The translations under genes and the position numbers were made by a program. From the NCBI GenBank assembly GCA_949710005.1, contig OX453277.1:12224178-12288177 (forward strand): 64,000 nt of DNA, given 5' to 3'. The DNA is from Ricordea florida (Eukaryota; Cnidaria; Anthozoa; Corallimorpharia; Ricordeidae). The notes under the pieces were generated by a model. That model made no database searches and was not told the DNA's origin. It was given only the letters and a program-made list of their open reading frames with translations. Below are positions 11,096 to 21,141 of this stretch, piece after piece. Each line of letters opens with the position of its first letter. The stretch's first letter is position 1.

Positions 11096-12184
11096 ATGAG
11101 TCCATTTCCAGAATCAGAAGGTCACATTCCTCACTCGACGCCGAAAACAGAATTACACACATCCGAATCTTACGCGACGGGAGAAAGTATCGCCGAACCT
11201 CTTCCGGAATGGTCGAAAGCAACCGAACAATGGGGAGGTATGTGGGAATTTCATCGATACGGTCTCGGAGCTCTCTACGCCTTGACTTTTATTCTTGCTT
11301 GGGTTTCACTACTAAATCAATTTAAAAACGCAGGAAGTAGCAGAGTGCAAAGAGTTCCCAAGGTTGTTTTGCTGCTACTCTGCGCTTTTAGTTTAACGAG
11401 ATGCTTGTTTCTTTGTATTGACGCATACCACTGGAGGGAAACGTCACCCGTTGTCATCACAAAGCTCCTTTGGGGAATAGGCCAGCCTTGTCTCATTACA
11501 GCCTTTACACTGGTCTTCATAATCATCAGAAACGCTTTTGTTTTGAGGCAAAAGTTTCAAAACTGGTACACCCCCAAGAACGTTGCCATAGCAACAGTTC
11601 CGTACTTAGTCATAACTCTGGCAACCGAGATCACGCTATTGTTTAGCCCCGCGTTCAAAGGACTAATATTCACCTGCCAGTTTTTTTATCTTATTTTCGC
11701 GCTTCTGTTGTCCGTGTTTTACGCCATCATTTCTGTGTTCGTCTGGAAGAAATTCACTTCCGTGAGGTCAGGAAATCATTGGGTGACGCAAACAGCCAAT
11801 CGCGGGACGAGAACACGCTCTATACTGTGCATGTGCATCGCGGTTGTAGTTGGTGGAGCCGCTTTGTCCGTTATGCAATTGTATGCCATGTTTAGCGTTT
11901 ACGGCGTCTTTTCGAACACTCAATACGTTTCCGCGTGGCCATGGTTGGTATTTCAAACGTTTTTTCGCATCTTGGAGATCTACATGGCGTTTGTCCTTTA
12001 CTGCACTGTTGCGGAAAAGAGTGTAGTGAAAAGAAGAGGCGACATAGCGCCGACAACCGCCGGGTCAGCCTCACCACTAAGTCAAAGACCAGTAAAAAGT
12101 CAACCGATCATGCCAATAAGTGTCATGAATCATATTGAGATTTCGCCAGCTGAGAAAATGGTTAAAGAAATAGAAATGAGCTAA
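11096..12184 (+). CDS. seven-pass membrane protein, PRRT3/PRRT4-like
   Basis: One uninterrupted frame of 362 codons. The first 45-50 residues are polar and acidic. Seven hydrophobic segments follow, at about residues 54-76, 86-108, 121-149, 162-184, 190-216, 242-270 and 279-306. The tail of about 55 residues is polar and rich in Ser, Pro and basic residues. The motif WGGMWEFHRYG before the first segment, a second segment ending CLFLCIDAYHW and the WGIGQPCLITAF stretch in the third resemble the conserved C-terminal membrane domain of PRRT3/PRRT4. The long proline-rich ectodomain of the vertebrate proteins is absent, as is common for invertebrate members. I chose the ATG at 11096 because it is the first in frame. 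The biochemical role of the family is unknown; a plasma-membrane location is inferred. No intron interrupts the coding region. Confidence 0.7.
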   Translation: MSPFPESEGHIPHSTPKTELHTSESYATGESIAEPLPEWSKATEQWGGMWEFHRYGLGALYALTFILAWVSLLNQFKNAGSSRVQRVPKVVLLLLCAFSLTRCLFLCIDAYHWRETSPVVITKLLWGIGQPCLITAFTLVFIIIRNAFVLRQKFQNWYTPKNVAIATVPYLVITLATEITLLFSPAFKGLIFTCQFFYLIFALLLSVFYAIISVFVWKKFTSVRSGNHWVTQTANRGTRTRSILCMCIAVVVGGAALSVMQLYAMFSVYGVFSNTQYVSAWPWLVFQTFFRILEIYMAFVLYCTVAEKSVVKRRGDIAPTTAGSASPLSQRPVKSQPIMPISVMNHIEISPAEKMVKEIEMS

Positions 12185-12606
12185 TGTTTTAATTCACTTG
12201 AACACCACACCAATAGTGTGACCATTTTTTGGGGAAAGCTTCTGAAAAGCATTAATTTAATACTGTTTGTGTCACTGTACAGAGTAGTTCCCTGTTTTCT
12301 TACTGCAACTATTGTAACTTTCCAAGAAATTGAATAAGGAGCACATAAAGAACTACCTCAAAAGATTCACCTCAGTGTAAAAAATTGAAGTTTTTCTTTG
12401 TTTTTTTTTTAACTATTATTTTCCTTGTCTCTATTGTTTTGTCTATGGTTTTTACACCGAGGATGAGCCCTAATTAGAGTCTTATAGAGTCCTCTAGTAC
12501 CACTGGAAATTTTAGTCAAGTTTCAAAAGTTTCCAAAGTTAGCAATCTACTTTATTTCAGTAGAGCACTTCTTAGTGTGAAGGTTATCAAACTGTTTTAA
12601 GTAGAA
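12185..12606. other. 3' flank of the membrane protein gene with one satellite-like monomer
   Basis: Right after the stop, at about 12215-12290, there is a single degenerate monomer of the ~105-bp repeat (GTGACCATTTTTTGG, then an ATACTGTTTGTGT block) that is tandemly arrayed at 29.7-31.6 kb. I found no unambiguous AATAAA near the stop. Confidence 0.45.
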
Positions 12607-12945
12607 TGTAATGACATTGATTGATCATCGCAGTTATGAACACAACTTAAGCAGCTGCAAAATTAACACCTGGAAAAAGAAAAAGAAAAAAAAACTCGGG
12701 CCTGAGCTATGAAGCCAACTGGGAGCTGGTCATGTTGTGAGTTTGTAATATACCCGTACATGGAGAAGAATGCAAGCGAAATATATATGAAAGACCATAT
12801 ATTTGAATTGCAGAGTAATATATAATGACATTGATTGATCATCGTAGTTATGTACACAACTTAAGCAGCTGTGAAATTAAAGCCTGAAAAAAGATTCAGG
12901 CCTGAACGGGATTCGAACCCAACTTGTAGCGTTTGTAAGTCAGTT
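12607..12945 (-). repeat. two partial copies of a SINE-like repeat
   Basis: The segment TGATTGATCATCG..AGTTATG..ACACAACTTAAGCAGCTG occurs at about 12615-12660 and again at about 12832-12877. Each copy is followed by an A-rich stretch and then a GGCCTGA-type motif. The second copy continues into GGGATTCGAACCC, which on the minus strand is a tRNA B-box-like sequence. This looks like a tRNA-derived SINE on the minus strand, duplicated or inserted twice. Confidence 0.5.
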
Positions 12946-13437
12946 GAGCATAATAATGGAACGATGGAATACAACAATCCTTACTACAGAAAGCAGTTTT
13001 TGTTGCAAATATGTAGTATTTTCTGTATAAGTCAGGGCACATTGTTAACTTTTTCAAATACATCAAAGTCACCATTGACAATTCCATGAAATAAAATTCA
13101 GTAGTTCTAGCTTTATATTTCTATAGCTTTATGCAGCAAGAACAGTAAGTTGACAGCCATGCTATAAATCCAGTATTATCATCTATATTATTATCATTTG
13201 GAGTTCAAATTCAGTAGCCTTAGAAGTAGGATACAGATCTAGGTTTCCTTTTTTTTGTGAATTATAGGTGATACTGATATCTGCATCATATACTTGAAGA
13301 CCTTTGGGGTAATCATTGATTGTAAGATACTCTTTTTTGCAACTCACATCTTAAGTGTAAAAAAAACGTTTTTATGATTAAAATTGAATCCAGAGTATCT
13401 GAGTTCCAATAGCTGCAGGGTTTAATACAGGTTTCAG

Positions 13438-13481
<44 letters not shown>

Positions 13482-14289
13482 ACTAAAGGACCTGTATTAC
13501 TTTGTGCACACATTTCAGTAATATGCACAACTCTGATTTCCAATGTATCTGTTGCATTGTAATAGAATGCCTGAAAGCAGTTTCATTCAAGGTAGTAACA
13601 TCTAACAGTACACAAGTACCTTGAGGGTAGGTGAGGCTAAAGGGGTCCCTAGTATGTAAGTCAAATATCCTAAAACTGCTGTTACCATTGCAATAATTAT
13701 CTACTGTATTATATTCATAGAAATGGATGATAACTTTCACTGATTAAAATTTGTATTTAGCATTACCAAGCGGCATACATACAGAAAGGGAGATCAACAT
13801 TAGATGAGATATCATGTATAATTGTGACCAGTGTAACTTTGACTGAATTGGTTTCTAATACTGTTACCATGTCTGGTAATTCTGTAAACAATAGATAATC
13901 TTTGTTGTGCTGTCTTGATATGACAGAGTAAAATTCATTTCCAATGTTCATAATGTTTACTAACAGGGTGTTAATTAGGCATCAGAGAAGAATTCTCTGC
14001 TCAAATTTAGATTGCCTGAGCTAGTTTTAAATTCTGACATGGAACGCTTTCAGAATATTCTCCTGTTACTTTATACAATTCTCCTGCTGCTACAATTCTT
14101 ATTAAAAACCCTAACCAAGTCTGCACAAGAAGTTATTGGGAGCCTTACAGTGTATAGTCAGTTTAATGCACACAGTGACATGGCTACACATTCACAGCCA
14201 GCATTAAACCCAAATAATGCAATGTTACCCTGAGAACATGGAACATAAATTGTTTTCTTTCAATCAAATAGTGTAGAGAGATCAATGTA
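12946..14289. other. no gene recognised; contains a TG microsatellite
   Basis: Short open frames only, none with a recognisable motif. The main feature is the (TG)21 run at 13439-13480. Confidence 0.4.
13439..13480. repeat. (TG)21 microsatellite
   Basis: An uninterrupted run of 21 TG dinucleotides. Confidence 0.97.
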
Positions 14290-14402
14290 AGTATCTGGGC
14301 AACTGTGCACCTACCTCTCCCCTAATCCAACAAGTTATGAGTCAAAAAGTTACCGTTAAAGTTGGGTTAGGGGAGGGGTAGGTGCACAGTTGCCCAGATA
14401 CT
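14290..14402. mobile_element. 113-bp fold-back MITE-like element
   Basis: Arms of about 40 bases beginning AGTATCTGGGCAACTGTGCA are near-perfect inverted copies around a spacer of about 30 bases. From memory, elements of this style (TATCTGGGCAACTG ends with CCCCTAACCCAAC inside) are common in stony corals. No coding capacity. Confidence 0.75.
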
Positions 14403-16373
14403 ACCACTGATTCCCAGGATTTTGTTGTACATCTCTGCTGAGGGTGAACTTACAATGACTGATTCTGTGACTGAGATTTTTTATAAACATGGGATAAATT
14501 ACCAAAAGCATTAATTTCTCTGAACTAAGATTTGTCAACAGTCATTGATAATTTATTTATGATCAACATCCACTGTCCTTTTATTGGATTTGTTTTCTTG
14601 CGAATGGTTGGTAAGATTTCCGCACAGGTCCCTACTTCATTATGCATGCATAATATTCAATCTGAGTTCAATGAAATACAAAACTTGCCATTTTGATGCC
14701 AGCCGTTGTGTGATGGCATGATGTATTCTCATTAGTGCACGGTTACTAGGTGATGACGTGACGTATCACAAAATCACGTGATTGAGTTTAGCCAATCACG
14801 CGCATGGATTTAGTACATTGAATGAAGATTAAATATTAAGTTAAAATACAGCACTAAGCGACGAGAACTAAGCCCGGGCCCCAGGGGAACTAAGCCTGTT
14901 CGTGAAATTAGAATCTTCCGATGCATATCAGACTCACTACACTTTTGCCAGTTCAGTGCTCCATGCCGGCTCATTCGCTGATTGGCCAAAGTGCTCGAGT
15001 GTTCCTTTTGCGATGCGGGAAAGAAAAGCATTGCGCGGACTCAGCGTTGGATGCGGTTTTGCTATTAGACAAGGCCAAACCACTAGATCAGCGTTTCTTG
15101 ATCAAACAGCTGGCATAAATTCTTGCGCGCATTACGTTATCTCTATAACGTTTATTATAGATGGTCATAGATGCAAGGCCTGATGCAGGGTCAGTCCTTG
15201 TTAAACAGAGTTTTACCTTCCTTGCTTACTTTTTCTGAAATCACTTCCCACGTAAACCTATCAGGTGGCCTTTTCCTTGGGCAAGTTTTTGAAGTAACCA
15301 TTAACTCTCAGCAGTGGTAAGTTTTTTAACGCCAAAAAGTTCGACCGTCAAGGCCGCCCGGCTCCCTTGAGATCGAGTTCCCCCCCCCTTACCCCCGTAA
15401 GTTCGTAAAGAGGTTTGTATATCCGGGGGGTGAGAGGGGGGTAGGACACTCTCTTTAAGAAACAACAAACACTTCCTTTGACTGTCCTCTTATTGATAAC
15501 GGGTGACGTCACAAAATGTTCAAAACTACAAGTAGAACAACGCGGGCAAACGGGTTATTTTCACTGCAAATTTTGAACATCTTATGGCGTCATTTATATT
15601 CTGTAAGGGTTCAATTTCTTTCCTCTTGCATTCGCTCCTTACTTTATACTGCACAAGCTTGAAGAAACGAACAACCAGGGAAGCGAAGACGCGAGATACA
15701 AGCTTACTTCATTGTCATTTCGTCATTCGCACAGTGCAATTCCACAGCTTAAAATAACCAATGACAACTCAAAAAGTAAGTTGGACATTTCTAACAAAAA
15801 ATCTTTGCGTTTGCGGTATTGAGCTGAGTGGCGACTTAGCTGCGCAGGCCTCCCTCCTGACGCTGTGGTCTCGATCTGGCCAGAAGCATTCTTCAGTTTG
15901 ATTGAGTCTGAATCGTAAATCCTGCTCGAGTTCCATGCTCTTTCGTAGACCTTTGCGTAGTTTCTGGAATTTGGGGTAGGTCGATTCAATATTCTACGAT
16001 TTGTGTTGCTTTTCTTTTCTTTAGGGCATTTTTCATTGTTTGTTTGCTAAATTTATTAGTTGAAACATGTTGAAAGGAAACGATGAAAACTGATCACCTC
16101 TGAGAGTGAAAGGATTAAAGAAACTAATAACATTTGATTTTTGGGAAGTCCTCCATACTGCAACAAGTTGAAAAATTGAACCCTTCAGAAAAAAGCTCCA
16201 TTTCTAACACTGAACGTTGGTGAAACCTTTACTTCAGTTTACTTCGATCGTTGCTGACTCGTACCCCCTCTTCTCAATTCAATGTTGTATGGTCATGTGT
16301 TCAACTTTGTTTTAGATTACAAGCTACACTGAGAAGTGGAGTGAGGGAATGAAGTTAAAGCGGTTATTTTGAA
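14403..16373. other. no gene recognised
   Basis: Short overlapping frames without motifs. A C-run and G-run pair at about 15380-15445 (CCCCCCCC...GGGGGGTGAGAGGGGGG) can pair as a weak hairpin. Nothing else stands out. Confidence 0.4.
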
Positions 16374-16562
16374 AGATCTCATGTATATACCCACCACGAG
16401 TCCCCAACTACGTAATGGTCAATGCACCATTCAATTACGTCAACGTACCATTCAATTTCGTACAGGGGACTCGTGATGGGTATATACATGAGATCTCTGC
16501 TTGCAAAGGGAAACAATTACGTACAATAGAACTCGTGGTGGACATATACATGAGATCTCTGC
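16374..16562. repeat. hairpin plus third direct copy of the same arm
   Basis: The arm AGATCTCATGTATATACCCA..CACGAGTCCCC (16374-16405) is repeated inverted at 16465-16496 with one or two changes. A third copy (16530-16562) lies just downstream in the same orientation as the second. The loop contains tandem ACCATTCAATTACGTCAACGT-type units. Likely a fold-back element with a partial tandem copy. Confidence 0.75.
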
Positions 16563-17264
16563 CCGCTGGTTATGAGCAACGTTGGGGGGTTAATTATTCA
16601 AACTCTGAATAGGTCGTGTCTCAATAAATTTTGCAACTTTTTATGGTATTGTCTTACATAATTTAGGCCGAACCAAGTTAGAAGTGACGTTTTAAGGCTT
16701 TACTGTACATTTGTAAACCGTTTAAGCCCCAAAAGTGTCTTTATAGATTTTACTTTGGCTAACGCCAGACGTTTTTACTCGTCACAGGGAGACCCATCGG
16801 GGTTAACTGTAAAGGCACCAGAGGCAAAGAAATACGGTAAAAACACTGGTAAAGTATTTTATTAAATGGCGCTGGTATTTATTACGTACACCACACTCAC
16901 CAGTGAAACGAACTGTATAAGAAATAAATACACTTTTGCTAAAAACTTTACATATCTATTAACATAATTTAAATTTATACATACCGTACGTACATAAATA
17001 AGAACGTCTGACATAAATTAATGGGAATATTTAATGTTGAGGAACAATTTTGTAATGTATTAAACCTCCATACATAATCCAACGACAGGACTCCATCAAA
17101 ATAGATGTATAGGCCGCCCAACATCAAACATAACTAAAACGATGTGGAGTAATGACGTCATTTTTTGGACGCGACATGTGGGTATTCCCAGATTTTCGCG
17201 CGCAAAGCGACTTTTGAGGTTCAGAATGGAGGACAAATTGACATTCACAAAGCTCGAATGTGGG
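16563..17264. other. no gene recognised
   Basis: AT-rich sequence without coding or repeat signal that I can support. Confidence 0.35.
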
Positions 17265-17393
17265 CTCCTTCTGCAGGTACCGGCACAGATGACGTAGCGC
17301 ATTGTTTCACCATTGTGTGTAAATTATTCATAAACATCTTTTTTATTGTCTGACCTTGTTTTACGTCATCTGTGCCGGTACCTGGAGAAGGAC
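17265..17393. mobile_element. fold-back MITE-like element
   Basis: CTCCTTCTGCAGGTACCGGC..ACAGATGACGTA at 17265-17297 is inverted at about 17362-17393. A spacer of about 65 bases separates the arms. Weak similarity continues outside (CTCGAATGTG on both sides). No coding capacity. Confidence 0.7.
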
Positions 17394-17689
17394 CTCGAAT
17401 GTGATGGATGACTAAAAATCCTTGGCAAGACTAAATACCTTTTAAAAATTTAATCCTATTCTTCAAGAACGCTGGCTTCTGATTAAATCGAAACCGAGCT
17501 TGTCGTGAAGGCCGACTCTAAGCAAAGTCGTTTATCGTGAACTGAAGAGGAATAATCAGGTGTTCATCATTCCTGCTCGGACATTTTCGTCAATCCAAAA
17601 TTCAAGTAAAATGGAACTCACGATTACGTTGGAAAAAATCTACAAAGTAATTAATTATTCCAAAGGAAATCGTTATTCCGCCTCATAAA

Positions 17690-18031
17690 ATGGAATTATT
17701 CCATTGTTCCAAAAACAAAGTTTCTGTTATTCTTATAGCATTATTCCTCTTCACCCCCGATGTTTCACCTGCAATTCAAAATTTGATAAAGTTTCAAAAC
17801 ACTTTCTTAGTGCTGAGCAGTAACTTTGCCAAGAATGACAACACAGGATGTGCTTGCTTCAGTAAAGCAAAGGACTACACTAGCAAAACAAAGGCCACAA
17901 TATGTACCGCACTGCTCCTCTCTTTCCAGAGAATGGTCACACTATGGTTTGACTCACTAATGAAAAAGTTAGAACCACTCTGTAAAGTAGAACAAACAGG
18001 TTCTGTTCAGTGGCTTTTCAACGAAAGCTAA
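17690..18031 (-). repeat. copies of the ~105-bp satellite-like repeat, inverted
   Basis: Read on the minus strand, 17928-18030 gives CACTGAACAGAACCTGTTTG, then GTGGTTCTAACTTTTTCATT and GTGTGACCATTCTCTGGAAAG. These are the diagnostic blocks of the array at 29.7-31.6 kb. A more degenerate copy seems to lie at 17690-17900. The 113-codon frame on the plus strand is therefore probably not a gene. Confidence 0.5.
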
Positions 18032-19453
18032 TATCCTACGGTTTTGTTCACTGTAACTTTGAGTCGTTGTAAGAGACACTAAACCCAATGAAGCCATCTA
18101 CTCTTGCTGCGAATAAAGGCGATTCGAAATGACGCGTGCGCTCAACTTTTTACACTTCTAAGGGCGTTGTTATCAGTAGAGACCTCATATGATCACAGGC
18201 AGCCTAAGCTCAAGGAATTTAACCATAAATTATATTAAGGTGTAAAAAAGCTACACAACTAGTAGAGAGCATTACGGTCTCTTAACAGGAGAACCTCTAA
18301 AGTGCCAACAATGAGCATTTAAGGTGAGAAAGTTCAAAGCTTCCCCTTAATTTACATAATAGAAAGGTTTCCAACTCACTGTCGAATCAGAACTAAAACG
18401 AGAACCAATCGTGACTGGTTCGCAGTTTTTCCCGCGCTTAGAGTTGACATGTTTTTGTTTGAGTATTGATTGGTCGTTGAATTATGTGCATGTGTTCTGA
18501 TCGGCCAGAGTTCTACGACAGTTACTTGAAAGCCGCTCTAATAGTTTCCTTTCCTGCCGCAAATCATTTACGAAGCGCTATTCCCCCCTTGATTCCCACT
18601 TTGGCGACACCACCTTGAAAATTGTTTCACAAATGCCGAATACCATTTTGTTCTTTCGAGCGGCGTCAAAATCGATTGGGAATTTGGCATGTTTCTAATG
18701 CTCGAGAGTCATTCAATTATTGCGGCTATAAATAGCTTTTTGCTAGCCGCAAAGATTACTGTTCATTCGATTCAAATACTAAATTAATAAATTATTTTTA
18801 CAATACTATTCAAGGCCTTATGACGAAATACACTTCACAATCCCCAGAAACATTTTTCCAGTATTTGAAATAGATTTAAAAACCGATTACATTTTCTATT
18901 TGTTTTTGCATGGCCCTTTCCTTCCCCTCCCGTCCCTTCCCTGCCATTAAAAATCGACTTAAGTATTCGCATATTGTTACATAACCGCGCAGTACTTTCA
19001 TTAGCGAAAAACCATTTCACAGTTGAGGGGGGGGGGGGCGGAAGTTGTGGGGTTTGGTCGAGCAAGAACGTTACCCGCAGGCATATCAGTGAGTGCGTTT
19101 CTGAATCTTTCCGCGTGGACATTCCACTTGCAACCTTGTTCAAGAGGTTTTTTTTTTCTCGCAACGAAGCTGTTTGCACGAAGTTTTTCTAAACCCACAC
19201 CCACCTCCCACTCCTAGTCTAAAACCAATTGGTCGTCTCTCAAAGCCTTGCTGGTTCTGAACTTTTCAAGGCATCGCGGTAAGGAAAAGGCGCAGGCTTT
19301 ACACCCTTTTCGTCCGCCTCTATTTGTCACTGCATTTCCTCTATCTGCTCGTCTGGGTGAGGGTATTCCACTCCTAATTCTTGTTACTCGTGATACACTA
19401 ACGAACTGATAGAGTTACACTGTGCACAGTCTTACTTGTTGCGCGTAGACTCT
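18032..19453. other. non-coding stretch downstream of the MYND gene
   Basis: This is the 3' flank of the minus-strand gene ending at 19454 and may hold its 3' UTR. I see no clear AATAAA in the first 600 bases. A G-run (19026-19037) and several short frames are present; none looks coding. Confidence 0.4.
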
Positions 19454-19519
19454 TCATGGACGTTGGTTGTGTCTCCGGTTCTGACCGCATTCGCTGCTGT
19501 GACTTCCCCAAGCGGACAG
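19454..19519 (-). CDS. last exon: end of the MYND finger and C-terminus
   Basis: A 21-codon terminal exon ending in TGA. On the minus strand the acceptor is preceded by a pyrimidine-rich tract, TTCTATTCTTCTGTAG. The exon supplies W-x2-H-x3-C: the Trp is residue 4 of the exon, the His residue 7 and the Cys residue 11. This gives exactly the last two zinc ligands missing from the previous exon, at MYND spacing (C-x7-H-x3-C). The join is phase 0. The remaining tail is ten residues, starting with GQ as in DEAF1-type MYND fingers. The exon is too short to be seen by frame length; the ligand spacing identifies it. Confidence 0.8.
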   Translation of the reverse strand: MSAWGSHSSECGQNRRHNQRP

Positions 19520-19954
19520 CTACAGAAGAATAGAATTTCCTTTGGTCAAAATTCATTCCTTTCAGATATTAATAAGATTACCTATTAAAAAGAAAAGGTC
19601 CGACGGAGCACAATTACTGTGTTCTTGCACGTTTATAACACTTTTCGGTACGCTTTGAGCAAGTGTAAACACTCAACCTTAGATCTCGTGTTTGTAAGAT
19701 CTTCGGTCTGTATAAGCCAACACAAACAGTGTCAATGACTTTTATTTCTTTAAGCTGATTTCGTATAAGGCTCAAAAAATTTATAATTTATGATTAGGCT
19801 TCCAAAAATACAAACTTCCCTGCCTTAGAAAAGCCTTCTTGTGAATACAATAAAGTGCCTCCTTGAAATGAAAAGAAATACGATTTCCACTAAACCTCGC
19901 TATGGTAGTTTTTGAAGACCTCGTTATTGTTTTTCCTCTCACGGCTAAGACCCC

Positions 19955-19982
19955 AATTATTATTATCATTATTATTATTATA

Positions 19983-20016
<34 letters not shown>
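19955..20016. repeat. (ATT)n microsatellite in the last intron
   Basis: A long ATT/TTA run with few interruptions, inside the 516-bp intron that splits the MYND finger. Confidence 0.9.
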
Positions 20017-20017
<1 letters not shown>

Positions 20018-20035
20018 ATCTGTAACCAGCATTAC

Positions 20036-20848
20036 CTGACACTCCGAGCTGCAGTACCAGGCCGCCTGGCAACCTGAACACAGAAACGAGGCATCGCGCC
20101 GGCAGACAGAACACCGGTTAACTCCTCCGTCATTCGATTTCCCGGATGTACTGGTCTTCTCCCTTGGCGGCAAGAATGACCCTCCTTTTGGTGGTAAAAA
20201 TATTGGTGGGACGGGGTGCATACCAGCTCTCTTGCGATCCAGTTCTTCCTGAGTCCGGGGAGACATATCCACATTGCCAAACCAGCCAGATTCACGCTCC
20301 GCGCCTCTGCTTTTGAGCAGTTCAAGCTCACGTGACCCGTGTAGTCTTCCTTCGCTAGCTTCAATTCCTTTCTCTCGGATTTGCGCCGCGGTAAAACCGT
20401 GATTCCTAAGACCTCTGATATCGTCTTTCCCCTCAGATGGTATTTTACCGAGCTCAGCAGAAAACTTTACAGAAATTGGAGCATCACCGAGTTTAAGTCT
20501 TTTGATCCGTTCGTATTCCTCTCTGTCCCCGATTCGCGCAAAAGGCGGGGATGAAGGATGACGAAGAAGCATTCCTCCGTGAGATGAATCGCGATCGTTG
20601 AATTTCCTTTTTCTTTCCTCTGCGATTCTTTCCATGACAAGAAATCTTTCACGGTCGGCTAAGAGCTTTTCTCTCGCTCTTAACACTTCCATCTGCTCTC
20701 GCTTTTGTTCGTTCCTGAGCTGGTGTTCCTTGCTGAACACAAGAGGATTGACTTTGTCTTTTAATTCTGCATGGAGGAGTCTTCGGTTAGCTTCAATTTG
20801 TTCCAAGCTGAGTCTCTGACGTTCCCGTTCTCGTTCTCGTTCAATATC
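20036..20848 (-). CDS. penultimate exon: coiled-coil region and first part of MYND finger
   Basis: This exon of 271 codons starts after the acceptor TTTACAG and ends at the donor CAG/GTAATG, both phase 0. It opens with an Arg/Glu repeat (ERERERER) and a charged heptad-like helix of about 90 residues, likely a coiled coil. A basic, proline-poor linker follows, then a proline patch (HPVPPIFLPP). The last 26 residues carry C-x2-C, C-x2-C and C-x3-C, six of eight MYND ligands. Numbered in the joined protein these are C2288, C2291, C2299, C2302, C2308 and C2312. In DEAF1, ZMYND8 and MTG8, MYND fingers bind proline-containing motifs in corepressors; the same role here is inferred. Read-through of the donor would add an Ile-rich tail from the ATT microsatellite and leave the finger incomplete. 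Confidence 0.8.
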
Positions 20849-21141
20849 CTGTAAAGCGGCAATGAAAAAAAGAACCTATGGTCAAGGGAACCGATCGCTG
20901 ATTTGAAGTATCTATATTGTCATAAAATTTGAAACTCTCAATCAAGTGGTGGTGTTAAGTGGCAAGAGAAACAGCAGAGTGTTGACAACGTGCGATTTGA
21001 AAAATTGCCAAAAAGGTAAACAACTTCGTTTTTTGCAAATCATAAATTGCAAGTTGGATTCTTGGTGATTACTGGGTTGCTCCATAAATTGCAAGTTGGA
21101 GGGGGTTTTCAATTTTTCCAAGTTATACCATGGCTACTAAC

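Noticed and set aside
13313..13543. Minus-strand frame with a His-Thr repeat
   Set aside because: The repeat is the TG microsatellite read in frame; no family resemblance.
17690..18031. 113-codon plus-strand frame beginning MELFHCSKNK
   Set aside because: It overlaps inverted copies of the ~105-bp satellite-like repeat, so the open frame is likely incidental.
19001..19204. Minus-strand frame containing W-x2-H as the end of the MYND finger
   Set aside because: The spacing lacks the required C after H-x3; the exon at 19454-19519 fits all ligands and has a better acceptor.
20036..20114. Ile/Asn-rich continuation of the penultimate exon
   Set aside because: It is translation of the ATT microsatellite past a good donor, not protein.
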